Origin: CAZLYK01 sp964563495
GTDB taxonomy: Bacteria > Acidobacteriota > Blastocatellia > RBC074
Assembly: GCA_964563495.1 (NCBI GenBank)
Contig: CAZLYK010000028.1
Location: forward strand, 1-48,734
Direction: 5' to 3'
DNA length: 48,734 nt
Shown: positions 1-7,986 of the stretch, one piece after another
How the letters are laid out: each line of letters starts with the position of its first letter
Position numbering within the stretch: the stretch's first letter is position 1
Translations under genes and position numbers: made by a program
Notes under the pieces: model-generated
Seen by the model: only the letters and a program-made list of their open reading frames with translations
What the model was told of the DNA's origin: nothing
The model's database searches: none

Positions 1-2
1 AT

Positions 3-875
3 CAGCAACTGACCTGGGTGGATCGCGCGGGCAAGCCGCTCGGCACGGTCGGGCCAGCGGGTGGGTATGAAGCTCCCCGGCTGGCGCCCGACGGGAAGCG
101 GGTTGCGGTAGGGCGGCGTGATCCGCAGACCCGAACCTTGGACATCTACGTGATAGACCTCGCGCGGGGCGCCGGTTCCCGGCTGACCTTCGATCCGGGC
201 GATGATCGATATCCGATCTGGTCGCCCGATGGCAGCCGCATCGCCTGGCGTACGAATCGTGACGGGGCTTTTCAGATTTACCAAAAGCTGGCGAGCGGCG
301 ACGGGCAGGAAGAGTTACTGCTCAAGTCAGACGTTTCCATCGCCCCCGGCAGTTGGTCGGCGGATGGCCGCTTCATCCTTTACGCTCGGACTGATCCGAA
401 AACGGGACTGGATTTGTGGGCGCTGCCGCTCGCGGGAGACCGCCAGCCCTCAGTGTTTTGGCAGACACCGTTCATCGAGACCAATGGGCGTTTCTCGCCC
501 GATGGACGCTGGATCGCTTACAGCTCAGACGATCAGGGAAGACCTGAGGTGTACGTGCAGACCTTTCCCACTTCGGGCGGCAAGTGGCAGATTTCGCCCA
601 ATGGCGGCCAACAGCCGTGGTGGCGGAGCGATGGCAAGGAGTTGTACTACCTTTCCGCTGACGGGAAGCTGATGGCGGTGAAGCCGGGCGGCAGCTTCGC
701 GGCGACCGCGCCCCGGACGCTCTTCGATCTCGCGCCAGTGCGGGCGATTGGTGGCACGAGCAGCTATGCGGTGACAGCGGCGGGAGATCGCTTCCTCTTC
801 GTCACGGCGCGGGAGGAGGCCGCAAGTTTGCAATTCACCGTCGTGGTCAACTGGGCGGCGGAGGCGAAGAAATAA
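3..875 (+). CDS. C-terminal part of a TolB/WD40-like beta-propeller protein (5'-truncated by the window edge)
   Basis: The reading frame is open to the left edge (it reads QQLTWVDRAG from base 3), so this is the 3' part of a longer gene; the GTG at 18 is probably not its start. About 290 residues are visible. They carry repeated propeller-blade motifs of the type SPDGSRIAW, SADGRFILY, SPDGRWIAY and RSDGKELYY, as in TolB/WD40 (PD40) blades. In Acidobacteriota such a C-terminal propeller commonly follows an N-terminal Ser/Thr kinase or a winged-helix domain; which of these applies cannot be seen here. It is likely a sensor or scaffold propeller. The stop is TAA at 873-875. The neighbour downstream on the same strand is unrelated and more than 500 bp away. 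Confidence 0.8.
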   Translation, partial: QQLTWVDRAGKPLGTVGPAGGYEAPRLAPDGKRVAVGRRDPQTRTLDIYVIDLARGAGSRLTFDPGDDRYPIWSPDGSRIAWRTNRDGAFQIYQKLASGDGQEELLLKSDVSIAPGSWSADGRFILYARTDPKTGLDLWALPLAGDRQPSVFWQTPFIETNGRFSPDGRWIAYSSDDQGRPEVYVQTFPTSGGKWQISPNGGQQPWWRSDGKELYYLSADGKLMAVKPGGSFAATAPRTLFDLAPVRAIGGTSSYAVTAAGDRFLFVTAREEAASLQFTVVVNWAAEAKK

Positions 876-988
876 AGAAATGCTCCAGCTAATGCGGTAA
901 GCCGAGGGAATCCTATCTATATTAATTGGTGCAGTGTAAAGTTTTGCCCCATCCAGCAAAAAGGCTCAGTGAGATAATCTCAACTGAA

Positions 989-1019
<31 letters not shown>

Positions 1020-1044
1020 CAGTCCAAATCTTGTCCCAAAAGCG

Positions 1045-1073
1045 AAAGACTGCGGCAGTAACCGCAGTTTTTT
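1045..1073 (+). terminator. Rho-independent terminator-like hairpin
   Basis: A perfect 7-bp stem (ACTGCGG at 1049-1055, CCGCAGT at 1062-1068) closes a 6-nt loop and runs into six T residues (1068-1073). A-rich bases upstream can pair with the T tract and lengthen the stem. It lies about 170 bp past the end of the propeller gene and would stop transcription reading rightward before the Uma2 promoter. Confidence 0.6.
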
Positions 1074-1228
1074 CAATAAGATAGAATGCCGAAGGGGGGA
1101 TTCGGATTCGCTAGTTCTCGTAACTTATTGACTAATAAACTACTCACCCCTAACTCTCGCCAAGCCAATTAGATAAATCCATTCTCTGTATTCTCGCTCG
1201 TCTCTATGTTCTCGATACTACTCTTTAG

Positions 1229-1250
1229 AAATAGACACCAAATAGACACC
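1229..1250. repeat. 11-bp tandem duplication (AAATAGACACC x2)
   Basis: Two perfect head-to-tail copies at 1229-1239 and 1240-1250, followed by AAA that begins a third. Intergenic, upstream of the Uma2 promoter candidate. It could be an operator or simply a replication-slippage duplication. Confidence 0.6.
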
Positions 1251-1325
1251 AAATTCCAATCGCAACGTGTGTGCAACGGAAAATGAGACCATATGTCACG
1301 CATTTCGTCACAGACAAGTTGTAAT

Positions 1326-1354
1326 TTCACAATCCGATGCTTCCGATTTATAAT
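1326..1354 (+). promoter_or_regulatory. Candidate sigma70 promoter of the Uma2 gene
   Basis: TTCACA (1326-1331), a 17-bp spacer and TATAAT (1349-1354). The -10 is perfect and the -35 has one mismatch from TTGACA. Transcription would start near 1361, inside the tandem repeat at 1359-1380 and about 38 nt before the GTG start. Confidence 0.5.
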
Positions 1355-1358
1355 CTCT

Positions 1359-1380
1359 ATAAGTACAAAATAAGTACAAA
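1359..1380. repeat. 11-bp tandem duplication (ATAAGTACAAA x2) at the predicted start of transcription
   Basis: Two perfect copies at 1359-1369 and 1370-1380, overlapping the expected +1 of the promoter at 1326-1354 and lying just before the ribosome binding site. Its place would suit a repressor site; the repeat itself is seen directly, the role is inferred. Confidence 0.55.
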
Positions 1381-1398
1381 AGACCGGAGATCAAATAC

Positions 1399-2019
1399 GT
1401 GGCATTACCGATATCTCAAACCCGCTTCACTGGCGAGGAATATTTAGAGCAAGAGCGTCAAGCTGAAGAGCGCCACGAATATCTCGATGGATTAGTCTAC
1501 GCCATGGCCGGAGAAAGCCCTGAACATGGCATCATCAGCGTAAATCTTGTGCGGGAACTTAGTTCCAAGCTCCGAGGAGGCCCATGCCTGACCTTTGCAA
1601 AAGACACAAAAGTGCGCTGTGGGCCGGATCCGGAGGCTCCCCGTTCAACCAAAGGACTTTTCGCCTATCCAGATTTGGTCGTTGTCTGTGGAGAGCGCCG
1701 CTATCACGACAAACACAGGGATGTTTTGCTCAATCCGACCATCATCATTGAAATTCTTTCCGAGACTACAAGAGATTACGATCGAGGCGAAAAGTTTGAA
1801 CGTTATCGCACCTGGCTGCCGTCATTGGCGGAATACGTTATCGTTCATCAAACAGAATCACGCATCGAACATCACCAGCGCCAAAATAGGGACCAATGGT
1901 TATTGACGACGATTGATGGGCTAGAAGCAACGCTTGATCTTTCTGCGATTACATGTTCTCTAGCGCTAAGAGACATTTATGAAGGCATCGATTTTCCCGG
2001 CTCACCGGTAAACGCTTAG
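1399..2019 (+). CDS. Uma2 family (DUF820) PD-(D/E)xK endonuclease-like protein
   Basis: A 206-residue protein that starts at GTG 1399 behind a good GGAG (8-nt spacing). It shows the Uma2/DUF820 signature: N-terminal EEYLEQERQAEERHEYLDG, then the nuclease-like triad PDLVVV, IIIEILSETT and DRGEKFERY, whose Asp, Glu and Lys fit a PD-(D/E)xK fold. The C-terminal SRIEHHQRQ part is also typical. The family is abundant and multicopy in cyanobacteria and in some Acidobacteriota and Chloroflexota. It is predicted to be a nuclease but its role is not settled. It stands alone with its own promoter candidate and is convergent with the minus-strand block. Confidence 0.85.
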   Translation: MALPISQTRFTGEEYLEQERQAEERHEYLDGLVYAMAGESPEHGIISVNLVRELSSKLRGGPCLTFAKDTKVRCGPDPEAPRSTKGLFAYPDLVVVCGERRYHDKHRDVLLNPTIIIEILSETTRDYDRGEKFERYRTWLPSLAEYVIVHQTESRIEHHQRQNRDQWLLTTIDGLEATLDLSAITCSLALRDIYEGIDFPGSPVNA

Positions 2020-2116
2020 CAATAACGATGGTTGTGCTTAGCAATAACTCAATCGATCCGTATTTCAAGAATTTTGCTAATCCTTCATCAGGGTTGTTCA
2101 TGAAGTTGATAGACAA

Positions 2117-3649
2117 CTAATCCAACCGTTTCGCTCTCCCTTCCACCTTCGGCGCGATCTCGCCCGCCGCCGTAATCGCATCGGCGAGCACCGACGAATC
2201 GATCTGCGCCGATTCCGGATCAATCAACAACTTTGCGCCTTTGAACATCGAGTAACCGTCGCCTCCGCCGACCAGGTAAGTCGTCAACGCCAGCGTGTAG
2301 CTCTTCTTTTCATCGAGCGGCTGTCCGTTGACCGCGACTTTGACGACGCGCGAGCCGACCGGCTTGCGGCCGTCGAAGTCGAATTGAATGCCGGAGATTT
2401 GCGGGAAGCGCCCGCTTTCGCTCTCCTCGACGATCCGGCTGACGCCGTTTTCGAGCGCGGCGCGCAGGACCGCGCCGGTGACCGCGATCTTCACCACCGG
2501 ATTTTCAAACGGCAGGATGGCCAGCGTATCGCGTTTGGACAGTCCGCCCGCCGGGAAGATCTTGTCCACCCTCACCGAACCGCCGTTCATCAGCGCGACA
2601 TCAGCGCCCGTCGCCTGGCGAAAGGCGTCGGTAATGAAATTGCCGAGATTGGTCTCTTTGTTGCGATTGGAGAGCGTGCGCGCGTCGAGTTCGACGGCGG
2701 TGCGGCCCACGGGTTTGTCGAGTTCGGCGGAGACTTTGCTTTCGTATTCGGCAATCACCGCCGCTGCCGCTGGATCGTCCGGCGTCTCGTCGGTCACGGG
2801 AATCCCGGCCCAGTCAATGCTGACGAGCCTGCCAGTGCGCGCGTTGACGTTCAAATCAATGCGTCCGAGGATGCGCCCGTCCTGCCCCCATTTGAAGATC
2901 GGCGTGCGTCCGGCCAGCGCTTCCAGCCGTTCGTGTTCGTGGCCGCCGATGATGACGTCTACCAAACCGGTCGCGGCCAGTTCCTTGTCCTTGCTCATCG
3001 TCAGGTGCGTGACGGCGACGATGATCTGCGCGCCTTTCGCGCGCATCTGTTTGACCAGCACGCGCGCGGTCAGCAGCGGATCAACGAAGCGCAGGTTCGC
3101 TCCCGGCTTGGAGCTGGTTTGCGTATCGGTGGTGAGCAAACCGAGCAAGCCGACTTTGACGCCGCCGAGGTTGCGAATGACGAAGGGCGGCATGCCGTTG
3201 AAGGGCTTGTTGGTCCGGCGGTCAATCACATTCGAGCCGAGCCAGGTGAATTTCGACTCTTTCATCCGTTCCAGCAGCACCTCGTTGCCGAAGTCGAATT
3301 CGTGATTGCCCAGACAAGCGTAATCGAGTCCGAGGGCGTTCCAGGCGGCGATCATCTGTTGGCCGCGAAAAATGGTCGAAGCCACCGACGGCGAAATCGT
3401 ATCACCCGCGAGCAGAAAGAGCGCGTCGGGCGCTTCGGCGAGAATCTGTTTACGCAGCGTGGCGACGCGGGCCAGGCCGGCATTCTTGCCTTTGTCCACG
3501 GGCGAAAGCTGGTAAACATCGTTGAGTTGCAGCAAGGTGATGCGTTTGATACCCGGAGCACTGGTTTGCGCCCCGGCGAGTGCGCTGAGCAAGCCGCTCA
3601 GCAGCAGGGCCAACAGCGCACGGCGAACAATGACAGACTGTGAAATCAT
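2117..3649 (-). CDS. 5'-nucleotidase/UDP-sugar hydrolase family metallophosphoesterase (secreted)
   Basis: 510 residues from the ATG at 3649, which has GAGGAT upstream; the frame extends further back to 3733, but that extension runs through a perfect inverted repeat and is unlikely to be coding. Residues 1-27 form a signal peptide (hydrophobic ALLALLLSGLLSALAGA). The N-terminal metallophosphoesterase domain shows LLQLNDVYQ, LAGDTISPS, GNHEFDFG, THLTMSKD and GGHEHE. The C-terminal 5'-nucleotidase domain has NLGNFITDAFR, ALMNGGSVR and TYLVGGGDGYSMF. The first motif is NDVY, where the classical enzymes have a metal-ligand His (NDxH), so this belongs to a variant subgroup. Probable role: periplasmic hydrolysis of nucleotides or other phosphoesters. 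It is the last minus-strand gene of the block, 91 bp after the MFS gene. Confidence 0.85.
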   Translation of the reverse strand: MISQSVIVRRALLALLLSGLLSALAGAQTSAPGIKRITLLQLNDVYQLSPVDKGKNAGLARVATLRKQILAEAPDALFLLAGDTISPSVASTIFRGQQMIAAWNALGLDYACLGNHEFDFGNEVLLERMKESKFTWLGSNVIDRRTNKPFNGMPPFVIRNLGGVKVGLLGLLTTDTQTSSKPGANLRFVDPLLTARVLVKQMRAKGAQIIVAVTHLTMSKDKELAATGLVDVIIGGHEHERLEALAGRTPIFKWGQDGRILGRIDLNVNARTGRLVSIDWAGIPVTDETPDDPAAAAVIAEYESKVSAELDKPVGRTAVELDARTLSNRNKETNLGNFITDAFRQATGADVALMNGGSVRVDKIFPAGGLSKRDTLAILPFENPVVKIAVTGAVLRAALENGVSRIVEESESGRFPQISGIQFDFDGRKPVGSRVVKVAVNGQPLDEKKSYTLALTTYLVGGGDGYSMFKGAKLLIDPESAQIDSSVLADAITAAGEIAPKVEGRAKRLD

Positions 3650-3691
3650 AATATCCTCAGTAGTGTGAATTTGATGGAACTGACCTCTTGA

Positions 3692-3720
3692 TGTGGCGCA
3701 AGATGCCATCTTGCGCCACA
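3692..3720. terminator. Perfect 13-bp inverted repeat between the MFS and phosphoesterase genes
   Basis: TGTGGCGCAAGAT (3692-3704), loop GCC, then ATCTTGCGCCACA (3708-3720): a 29-bp hairpin with no mismatch. On the plus strand it is followed by AAAATTAT; on the minus strand there is no T-run after it. It may attenuate or end transcription from the MFS gene, stabilise the mRNA 3' end, or be a small dispersed palindrome. No second copy was noticed in the window. Confidence 0.6.
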
Positions 3721-3740
3721 AAATTATGACCAAGCCTCAC

Positions 3741-5045
3741 CTAAAGAGAAGTGGCGGTCGTTTGCCGGGCGTCGTTATCCAAGACCATCCGTAAGCGCGA
3801 TCCTAGTGCGAAGGCTGCCAGCAGCAAAAAGCAACCGCTCGCGATCATCTGAGCCAGGCCGATTCCGGTCACGCGGGCCAGCCAGCCAAAGGCGGCGCTC
3901 CCTGCCCCAATGCCGCCGTAGAAGACCATCAGCCAAATTCCCAGGACACGCCCGCGCGCCCAGTCGGCTAAACGGCTTTGCGCCAGGGTGTTGGCCGTCG
4001 TATTGGCGACGGCGAAGCCAACTCCACTTGAAATCAGAAACAGACCGGCCTCAATCGGGCTGCTCGCCCGGGAGAGAGCAAAAACCGAAACGCTTGACAG
4101 AACCATGCCCGCGCTCATCACCCGATTGGCCGAGAAGCGCGCGAGGGCCGGAGCGACAATCGCGGTCCCAAGGATGCAACCCGCGCCCAAACACGAGTAC
4201 AGCCACCCATATCCATCGCTGGCGAGATGAAGCGTGGTGCGGGCCACGATCGGCAACAGCACTCCGGGCGCTACGGCAAGAATTGAGTGGAGGCCGACGA
4301 ATACCAGTATCACTTGCAGGTCACGCGAGGATCGCACGTAACTGACGGCGCTCTTGAACGCCGACCCAAAAGTCTCGGCGCCCTGCCCTGCGCTATGCTC
4401 CGGTTTCCGCCCGGCCCTCCAAACCCAAAGGAACCAAATCAGGCCCAGGAAGGAAAGAATATTTGCAATGAAGGCGGCCTGCGTGCCCAACTTGCGAATC
4501 ACCATTCCGGCAAGCACCGGACCGATCACCCTGGCGACGTTGAACTCCATGTCGTGGAGCGCAACGGCGGCAGGCAGTTGCTGATGGGGCACAACTTCCG
4601 GGTAGACGGCGTGCAGCGCGGGTTCCTGCATCGTCATACCGCAGTAAAGAAAGAATGTCAGAAGGATCAATGTCCACGGGCCGAGTGTGTCGAGCCGCAG
4701 AAGGAATACCGTGAGAAACCCGATGCCCAGCATCCAGAATTGCGAGATCAAGAGGATCCGGCGGCGGCCGAATAGATCCGCGAAAACTCCCGACGGAATG
4801 CCCAGGAGAAGAACGGGCAAGCTATTGGCCGCCCCAAGCAGAGCGACCTGCAGCGGATCCAACGTTTGCTCCGTCATCAGCCACTCGGCTCCGATGAACT
4901 GCATCCAGGTGCCGATTTCGGCAACCAGACTGGCAATCAACAGCCAGCGAAAGACGGGATAGGCAAAGGGGCCTATACCACGGACGCGGGAAGAGCCGCC
5001 GGTGGCGTTGAGCGAAGTATTGTTCTCAGCAACTGTATCAGACAT
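3741..5045 (-). CDS. Major facilitator superfamily exporter (MFS_3/EntS-like)
   Basis: 434 residues with about 12 hydrophobic segments. The loop after TM2 is GVFADLFGRRRILL, the family A motif, and TM3-TM4 read FWMLGIGFLTVFLLRL and LILLTFFLYCGMTMQEPALHAV as in the MFS_3 (enterobactin exporter, EntS) group. It overlaps the upstream 192-residue membrane gene by 8 bp, which suggests translational coupling; its own ribosome site is weak. Exporters of this group often sit at the edge of NRPS or siderophore clusters, so it is a reasonable candidate to export the product of the cluster, although eight or so genes lie between. The assignment to MFS is firm, the substrate is not. Confidence 0.85.
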   Translation of the reverse strand: MSDTVAENNTSLNATGGSSRVRGIGPFAYPVFRWLLIASLVAEIGTWMQFIGAEWLMTEQTLDPLQVALLGAANSLPVLLLGIPSGVFADLFGRRRILLISQFWMLGIGFLTVFLLRLDTLGPWTLILLTFFLYCGMTMQEPALHAVYPEVVPHQQLPAAVALHDMEFNVARVIGPVLAGMVIRKLGTQAAFIANILSFLGLIWFLWVWRAGRKPEHSAGQGAETFGSAFKSAVSYVRSSRDLQVILVFVGLHSILAVAPGVLLPIVARTTLHLASDGYGWLYSCLGAGCILGTAIVAPALARFSANRVMSAGMVLSSVSVFALSRASSPIEAGLFLISSGVGFAVANTTANTLAQSRLADWARGRVLGIWLMVFYGGIGAGSAAFGWLARVTGIGLAQMIASGCFLLLAAFALGSRLRMVLDNDARQTTATSL

Positions 5046-5616
5046 TGGGGGTTGGTTTAGCTGTGGTGGTGATGCTCGCTTTGCTTAGGCCGGCGGCTTT
5101 GGTTCCCAGTGGATTGTGAACCGTGCTTTTCAACGATTGCAACAGATCTTTGGTAGCTGCCGCCAATCGCTTCATGTCTTCCCAGGAAGATTTTTCCTGG
5201 GATGGATAAAGCCTGCGGTACCGCTTATCGCAGTAGGCCATCCAGGCAATGCCTAACGTGGCAGTTGAAGAGACGGACACAATTCCTGAGAGGCCCCATC
5301 CAATTGGACCCAACAAATTGCCGAATTCGTTCAGCAGCCCACTTACGCCTTTGGTGATGACCCATCCAACTCCACCAGCGGCGAGAGCCATCAACCCGGC
5401 GCCGCTCAATATCGCAAAGAGGCTTTTATCCGATAGTTCTTTCTTAAAATATATTCTCCAAATCAATAAGCACATAGCTATGTCAGCGACGCCCACCGTA
5501 ACCTGCTTGGGTATTTCCGCCAATGGAGTTGGCGCGGATGTAAGAGCGCCACTCGTGGCTGACATGCCCGCAATAGTAATCACTGCGCGGATTCGCTTAT
5601 CGTTCAGATTACTCAT
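5038..5616 (-). CDS. Small membrane protein, DUF697-like
   Basis: 192 residues. The start overlaps the end of the P-type ATPase gene by 8 bp and is preceded by AGGAGG, so the two are translationally coupled. Hydrophobic glycine- and alanine-rich segments (ITIAGMSATSGALTSAPTPL, QVTVGVADIAMCLLIWRIYF, AILSGAGLMALAAGGVGWVI, LGPIGWGLSGIVSVSSTATL) are followed by a basic, polar tail. The arrangement of a glycine-rich hairpin, an IPKQVTVGVADIAM-type segment and a second hairpin ending in a charged helix resembles the DUF697 (YcjF-type) membrane family, which also has a clearer member at 42495-43460. No enzyme motif is seen. Function unknown; the coupling suggests that it works with the ATPase. Confidence 0.6.
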   Translation of the reverse strand: MSNLNDKRIRAVITIAGMSATSGALTSAPTPLAEIPKQVTVGVADIAMCLLIWRIYFKKELSDKSLFAILSGAGLMALAAGGVGWVITKGVSGLLNEFGNLLGPIGWGLSGIVSVSSTATLGIAWMAYCDKRYRRLYPSQEKSSWEDMKRLAAATKDLLQSLKSTVHNPLGTKAAGLSKASITTTAKPTPNV

Positions 5617-7960
5617 GATTTTCCTCCTTGTATTTCAGCAACGGGCGCACCGCGTTGGCGATGCCCGCCCACAGACTGGCCTCGAAGATCAGGGTCGCGC
5701 CCAGGATGCCCAGATTGAACAGGAAGACGCCGCCCCAAATCCCCAGGCTCGGCGCGATGGCCAGGTTTCGCGTCGTCTTCAGATTGCCCTCCATCTCCTC
5801 GGCCAGTTGGAAAAGCAGGGGCAGTTGTTTCAAAGTCGTATCCATCAGCACGATTTGAGCCGTGTCCATCGCCACGGTGGTCGCCCCGTGTAACGAAACC
5901 GAAACGTTCGCTTTCTTGAGCGCGATGGAGTCATTGATGCCATCCCCCACGAAACAGACCGCGCGGCCTTCTTGCTGCAACTGCTCCACCAACCTGGCTT
6001 TGTTTTCGGGCAAGGTGTTGGCGAAGTAGCGATTGATCCCCAGGGTCTCTGCCAGTGTGCGGGTCGGCCCTTCCTGATCGCCGGAGATGATGCAGAAATC
6101 GAGGTTGCGACGACGCAGTTCAGCGATGACGGCTTTGGCTTCGGGACGAATGGTCGGCTTCAACTCAATGGCCCCGGCCAGGCGCCCATCCACCGCCACC
6201 ATCACCAGGGAAGAACCCTGGTCGTGGCAGGTCTCCTGTAACGCCCACACCTCCGGCGGCAGGGCAATGCTTTCCAAGGTCATGAACCGGTCGCTGCCGA
6301 CACGAACCAACTTGTTCTCGATCTCGGCGCGCAGGCCATATCCCATCTCGAAGCGAGCGTCATCAATTTCAGGCAATGTGATTCCGCGTTCATGCGCGCG
6401 GGCCAGAATGCCGCGCGCAATCGGGTGACTCTGACGCTGTTCGAGGGCCGCGGCGTAGCGAAGCACTTCCAGTGAACTCTCTTCGGAGAAGGCATGAACC
6501 TCGGCGACGTGTGGCTGGTCCAGGGTCAGTGTGCCGGTCTTATCGAAGACGACCGTGTCAATCTCAGTCAGTAAATCCATTGAGCGGCCGTCTTTGACCA
6601 GGATGTTCCGGCGCGTCGCCACCAACAAATAGTTCCTGAGTGCCAGCGGGCCGCTAATCAACAGATTCAGGCCGAACATCGTGCTGGTGATGGCGACGGC
6701 CCCCGCGGGACCAACCATCAGACCGGCCAGACCGGCGGCCGCCAACGTGGGAGCGACTGATCGGTCAGCCATCTGCCGGGCCTTAGTTGTAAGCGCCATC
6801 TCATAGCTGGCCGTCTTGCTAAGCATCTCACCGATCTGGGCGGCAAGGGTTCCATCGCCTGATTTTTCAACCCGGACAAGCGCCCTGCCCGCCAGCACGA
6901 CGGTGGAAGCCAGCACGACGTCGCCGATGCCTTTCTCCGCCGGTTGCGCTTCGCCGGTGAGGCGATGTTGGTCAATGGAGGCGTATCCTTCGATAATCAC
7001 GCCATCAATGGGGATCATCTGACCGGCGCGAACCACCAGCACATCCCCCACCTGCAACTGATCGAACGGAATCTCTTTTTCGACGCCGTCGCGAACTACC
7101 CAAACCTGCTTCGGCAGTTTGCCGAAGATATCAACCAGTTGTTTGCGCGACTGGGATTCGGTGATGTACATGAGTTTTTGACCGGCTTGCGTCAGGATAA
7201 AAATCACGCCGCCCAAGACATAGAATCCGCCGAACCACATCAGAATCTGGTTGACCGTGAACAAAACCGGTATCGTCAGCCGATGTTCCTCGACCAGAGA
7301 TTGGTATCCCATCCGGGCTGTCTTGCGAATCAGGTACATAGCCGGGGGTACGCAAGCAACAAAAGAAACAACCGCGCCGAGAGGCGCTGTCACCACGGCG
7401 GCGGCCGTGATGGCGCCGGCCAGCGCCAGATCGCGGTTCATCTGGCGGTCTTCCGGAGTGATCTTGAATTCCTCTTCGTCAGCGGGACTCAGTTTCTGCA
7501 TCAACGCGTGCCGTTCGCCGCGAAACAGCGGATCAACTCTGGTCTTGATCGCCAGTTGATACCGTTCCTCCCAATCCGTCAGCGTTTGTCGCCATTGCCT
7601 CCCCTGTTGACGAATCGCGGCCAGAGTGGGCGAATCCTGATCCGCCGTGTAAGACCTGACCGTGTCCTTCAGAGCATTCAGACGGGGCTTCAGTTCTTCC
7701 GCGATGGCGTCCTTCACATCGCGCAGGCGAGGTTTCACTTCTTCCGCAATGGCGTCTTTCACGTCGCGCAGAAAAGGCTTCGCTTCTTCCACGATGATCT
7801 CTTTCACGTCACTCAGGAGCGGCTTCACATCATTCTTGAAGATGTCTTCTAAGTCGGCCAGGAAAGGCGTCACATCTCTTTCGATGACGCCTCGCAGAGC
7901 GGTTCCGCGCTTCCCTAGCGCGCTACCCGCGGCGGCGGTTAAGTCCATCAAAATTGACAT
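5609..7960 (-). CDS. Atypical P1B-like P-type ATPase with an N-terminal amphipathic repeat region
   Basis: 783 residues, ATG 7960 with AAGGAG upstream. Core P-type motifs: actuator LTGEA (about residue 335), phosphorylation DKTGTLT (about 473), nucleotide-domain SHPIARGI (about 512, the His-Pro hallmark of P1B metal ATPases) and hinge GDGINDSIALKKA (about 675). Two features are odd. The membrane segment that carries CPC, SPC or similar in metal pumps reads NLLISGPLALRNYL, so the metal-binding cysteines are missing. The heavy-metal-associated domain is replaced by four tandem 15-residue repeats (residues about 45-105) of the pattern KPxLxDVKDxIxEE. The substrate is therefore uncertain; a non-thiophilic ion or a lipid-related role is possible. 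It is followed at once by the DUF697-like gene and preceded, 26 bp away, by the phosphopantetheinyl transferase gene. Confidence 0.85.
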   Translation of the reverse strand: MSILMDLTAAAGSALGKRGTALRGVIERDVTPFLADLEDIFKNDVKPLLSDVKEIIVEEAKPFLRDVKDAIAEEVKPRLRDVKDAIAEELKPRLNALKDTVRSYTADQDSPTLAAIRQQGRQWRQTLTDWEERYQLAIKTRVDPLFRGERHALMQKLSPADEEEFKITPEDRQMNRDLALAGAITAAAVVTAPLGAVVSFVACVPPAMYLIRKTARMGYQSLVEEHRLTIPVLFTVNQILMWFGGFYVLGGVIFILTQAGQKLMYITESQSRKQLVDIFGKLPKQVWVVRDGVEKEIPFDQLQVGDVLVVRAGQMIPIDGVIIEGYASIDQHRLTGEAQPAEKGIGDVVLASTVVLAGRALVRVEKSGDGTLAAQIGEMLSKTASYEMALTTKARQMADRSVAPTLAAAGLAGLMVGPAGAVAITSTMFGLNLLISGPLALRNYLLVATRRNILVKDGRSMDLLTEIDTVVFDKTGTLTLDQPHVAEVHAFSEESSLEVLRYAAALEQRQSHPIARGILARAHERGITLPEIDDARFEMGYGLRAEIENKLVRVGSDRFMTLESIALPPEVWALQETCHDQGSSLVMVAVDGRLAGAIELKPTIRPEAKAVIAELRRRNLDFCIISGDQEGPTRTLAETLGINRYFANTLPENKARLVEQLQQEGRAVCFVGDGINDSIALKKANVSVSLHGATTVAMDTAQIVLMDTTLKQLPLLFQLAEEMEGNLKTTRNLAIAPSLGIWGGVFLFNLGILGATLIFEASLWAGIANAVRPLLKYKEENHE
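7660..7840. repeat. 45-bp coding repeats in the ATPase N-terminus
   Basis: About four degenerate tandem copies of a 45-bp unit encode KPxLxDVKDxIxEE; the two middle copies are nearly identical at DNA level (GATGGCGTCCTTCACATCGC versus AATGGCGTCTTTCACGTCGC). The period of 15 residues gives one amphipathic helical face and suggests recent internal duplication. Confidence 0.7.
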
Positions 7961-7986
7961 GGGTTCTCTCCTTAAAGCGGTTCGTC

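Noticed and set aside
928..960. End of an IS21-like insertion sequence
   Set aside because: Only a loose likeness over some 30 bp; no matching inverted end, transposase piece or target duplication could be found in the window.
2384..3643. Long plus-strand open frame opposite the phosphoesterase
   Set aside because: Antisense shadow of a high-GC gene; the minus-strand frame has all family motifs and a signal peptide.
3650..3733. Longer N-terminus of the phosphoesterase starting at 3733
   Set aside because: It would translate the perfect inverted repeat and place 28 polar residues before a clear signal peptide; the ATG at 3649 has a proper ribosome site.
6944..7852. 302-codon plus-strand open frame opposite the P-type ATPase
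   Set aside because: Shadow frame; its content mirrors the repeats of the ATPase and shows no family motif.
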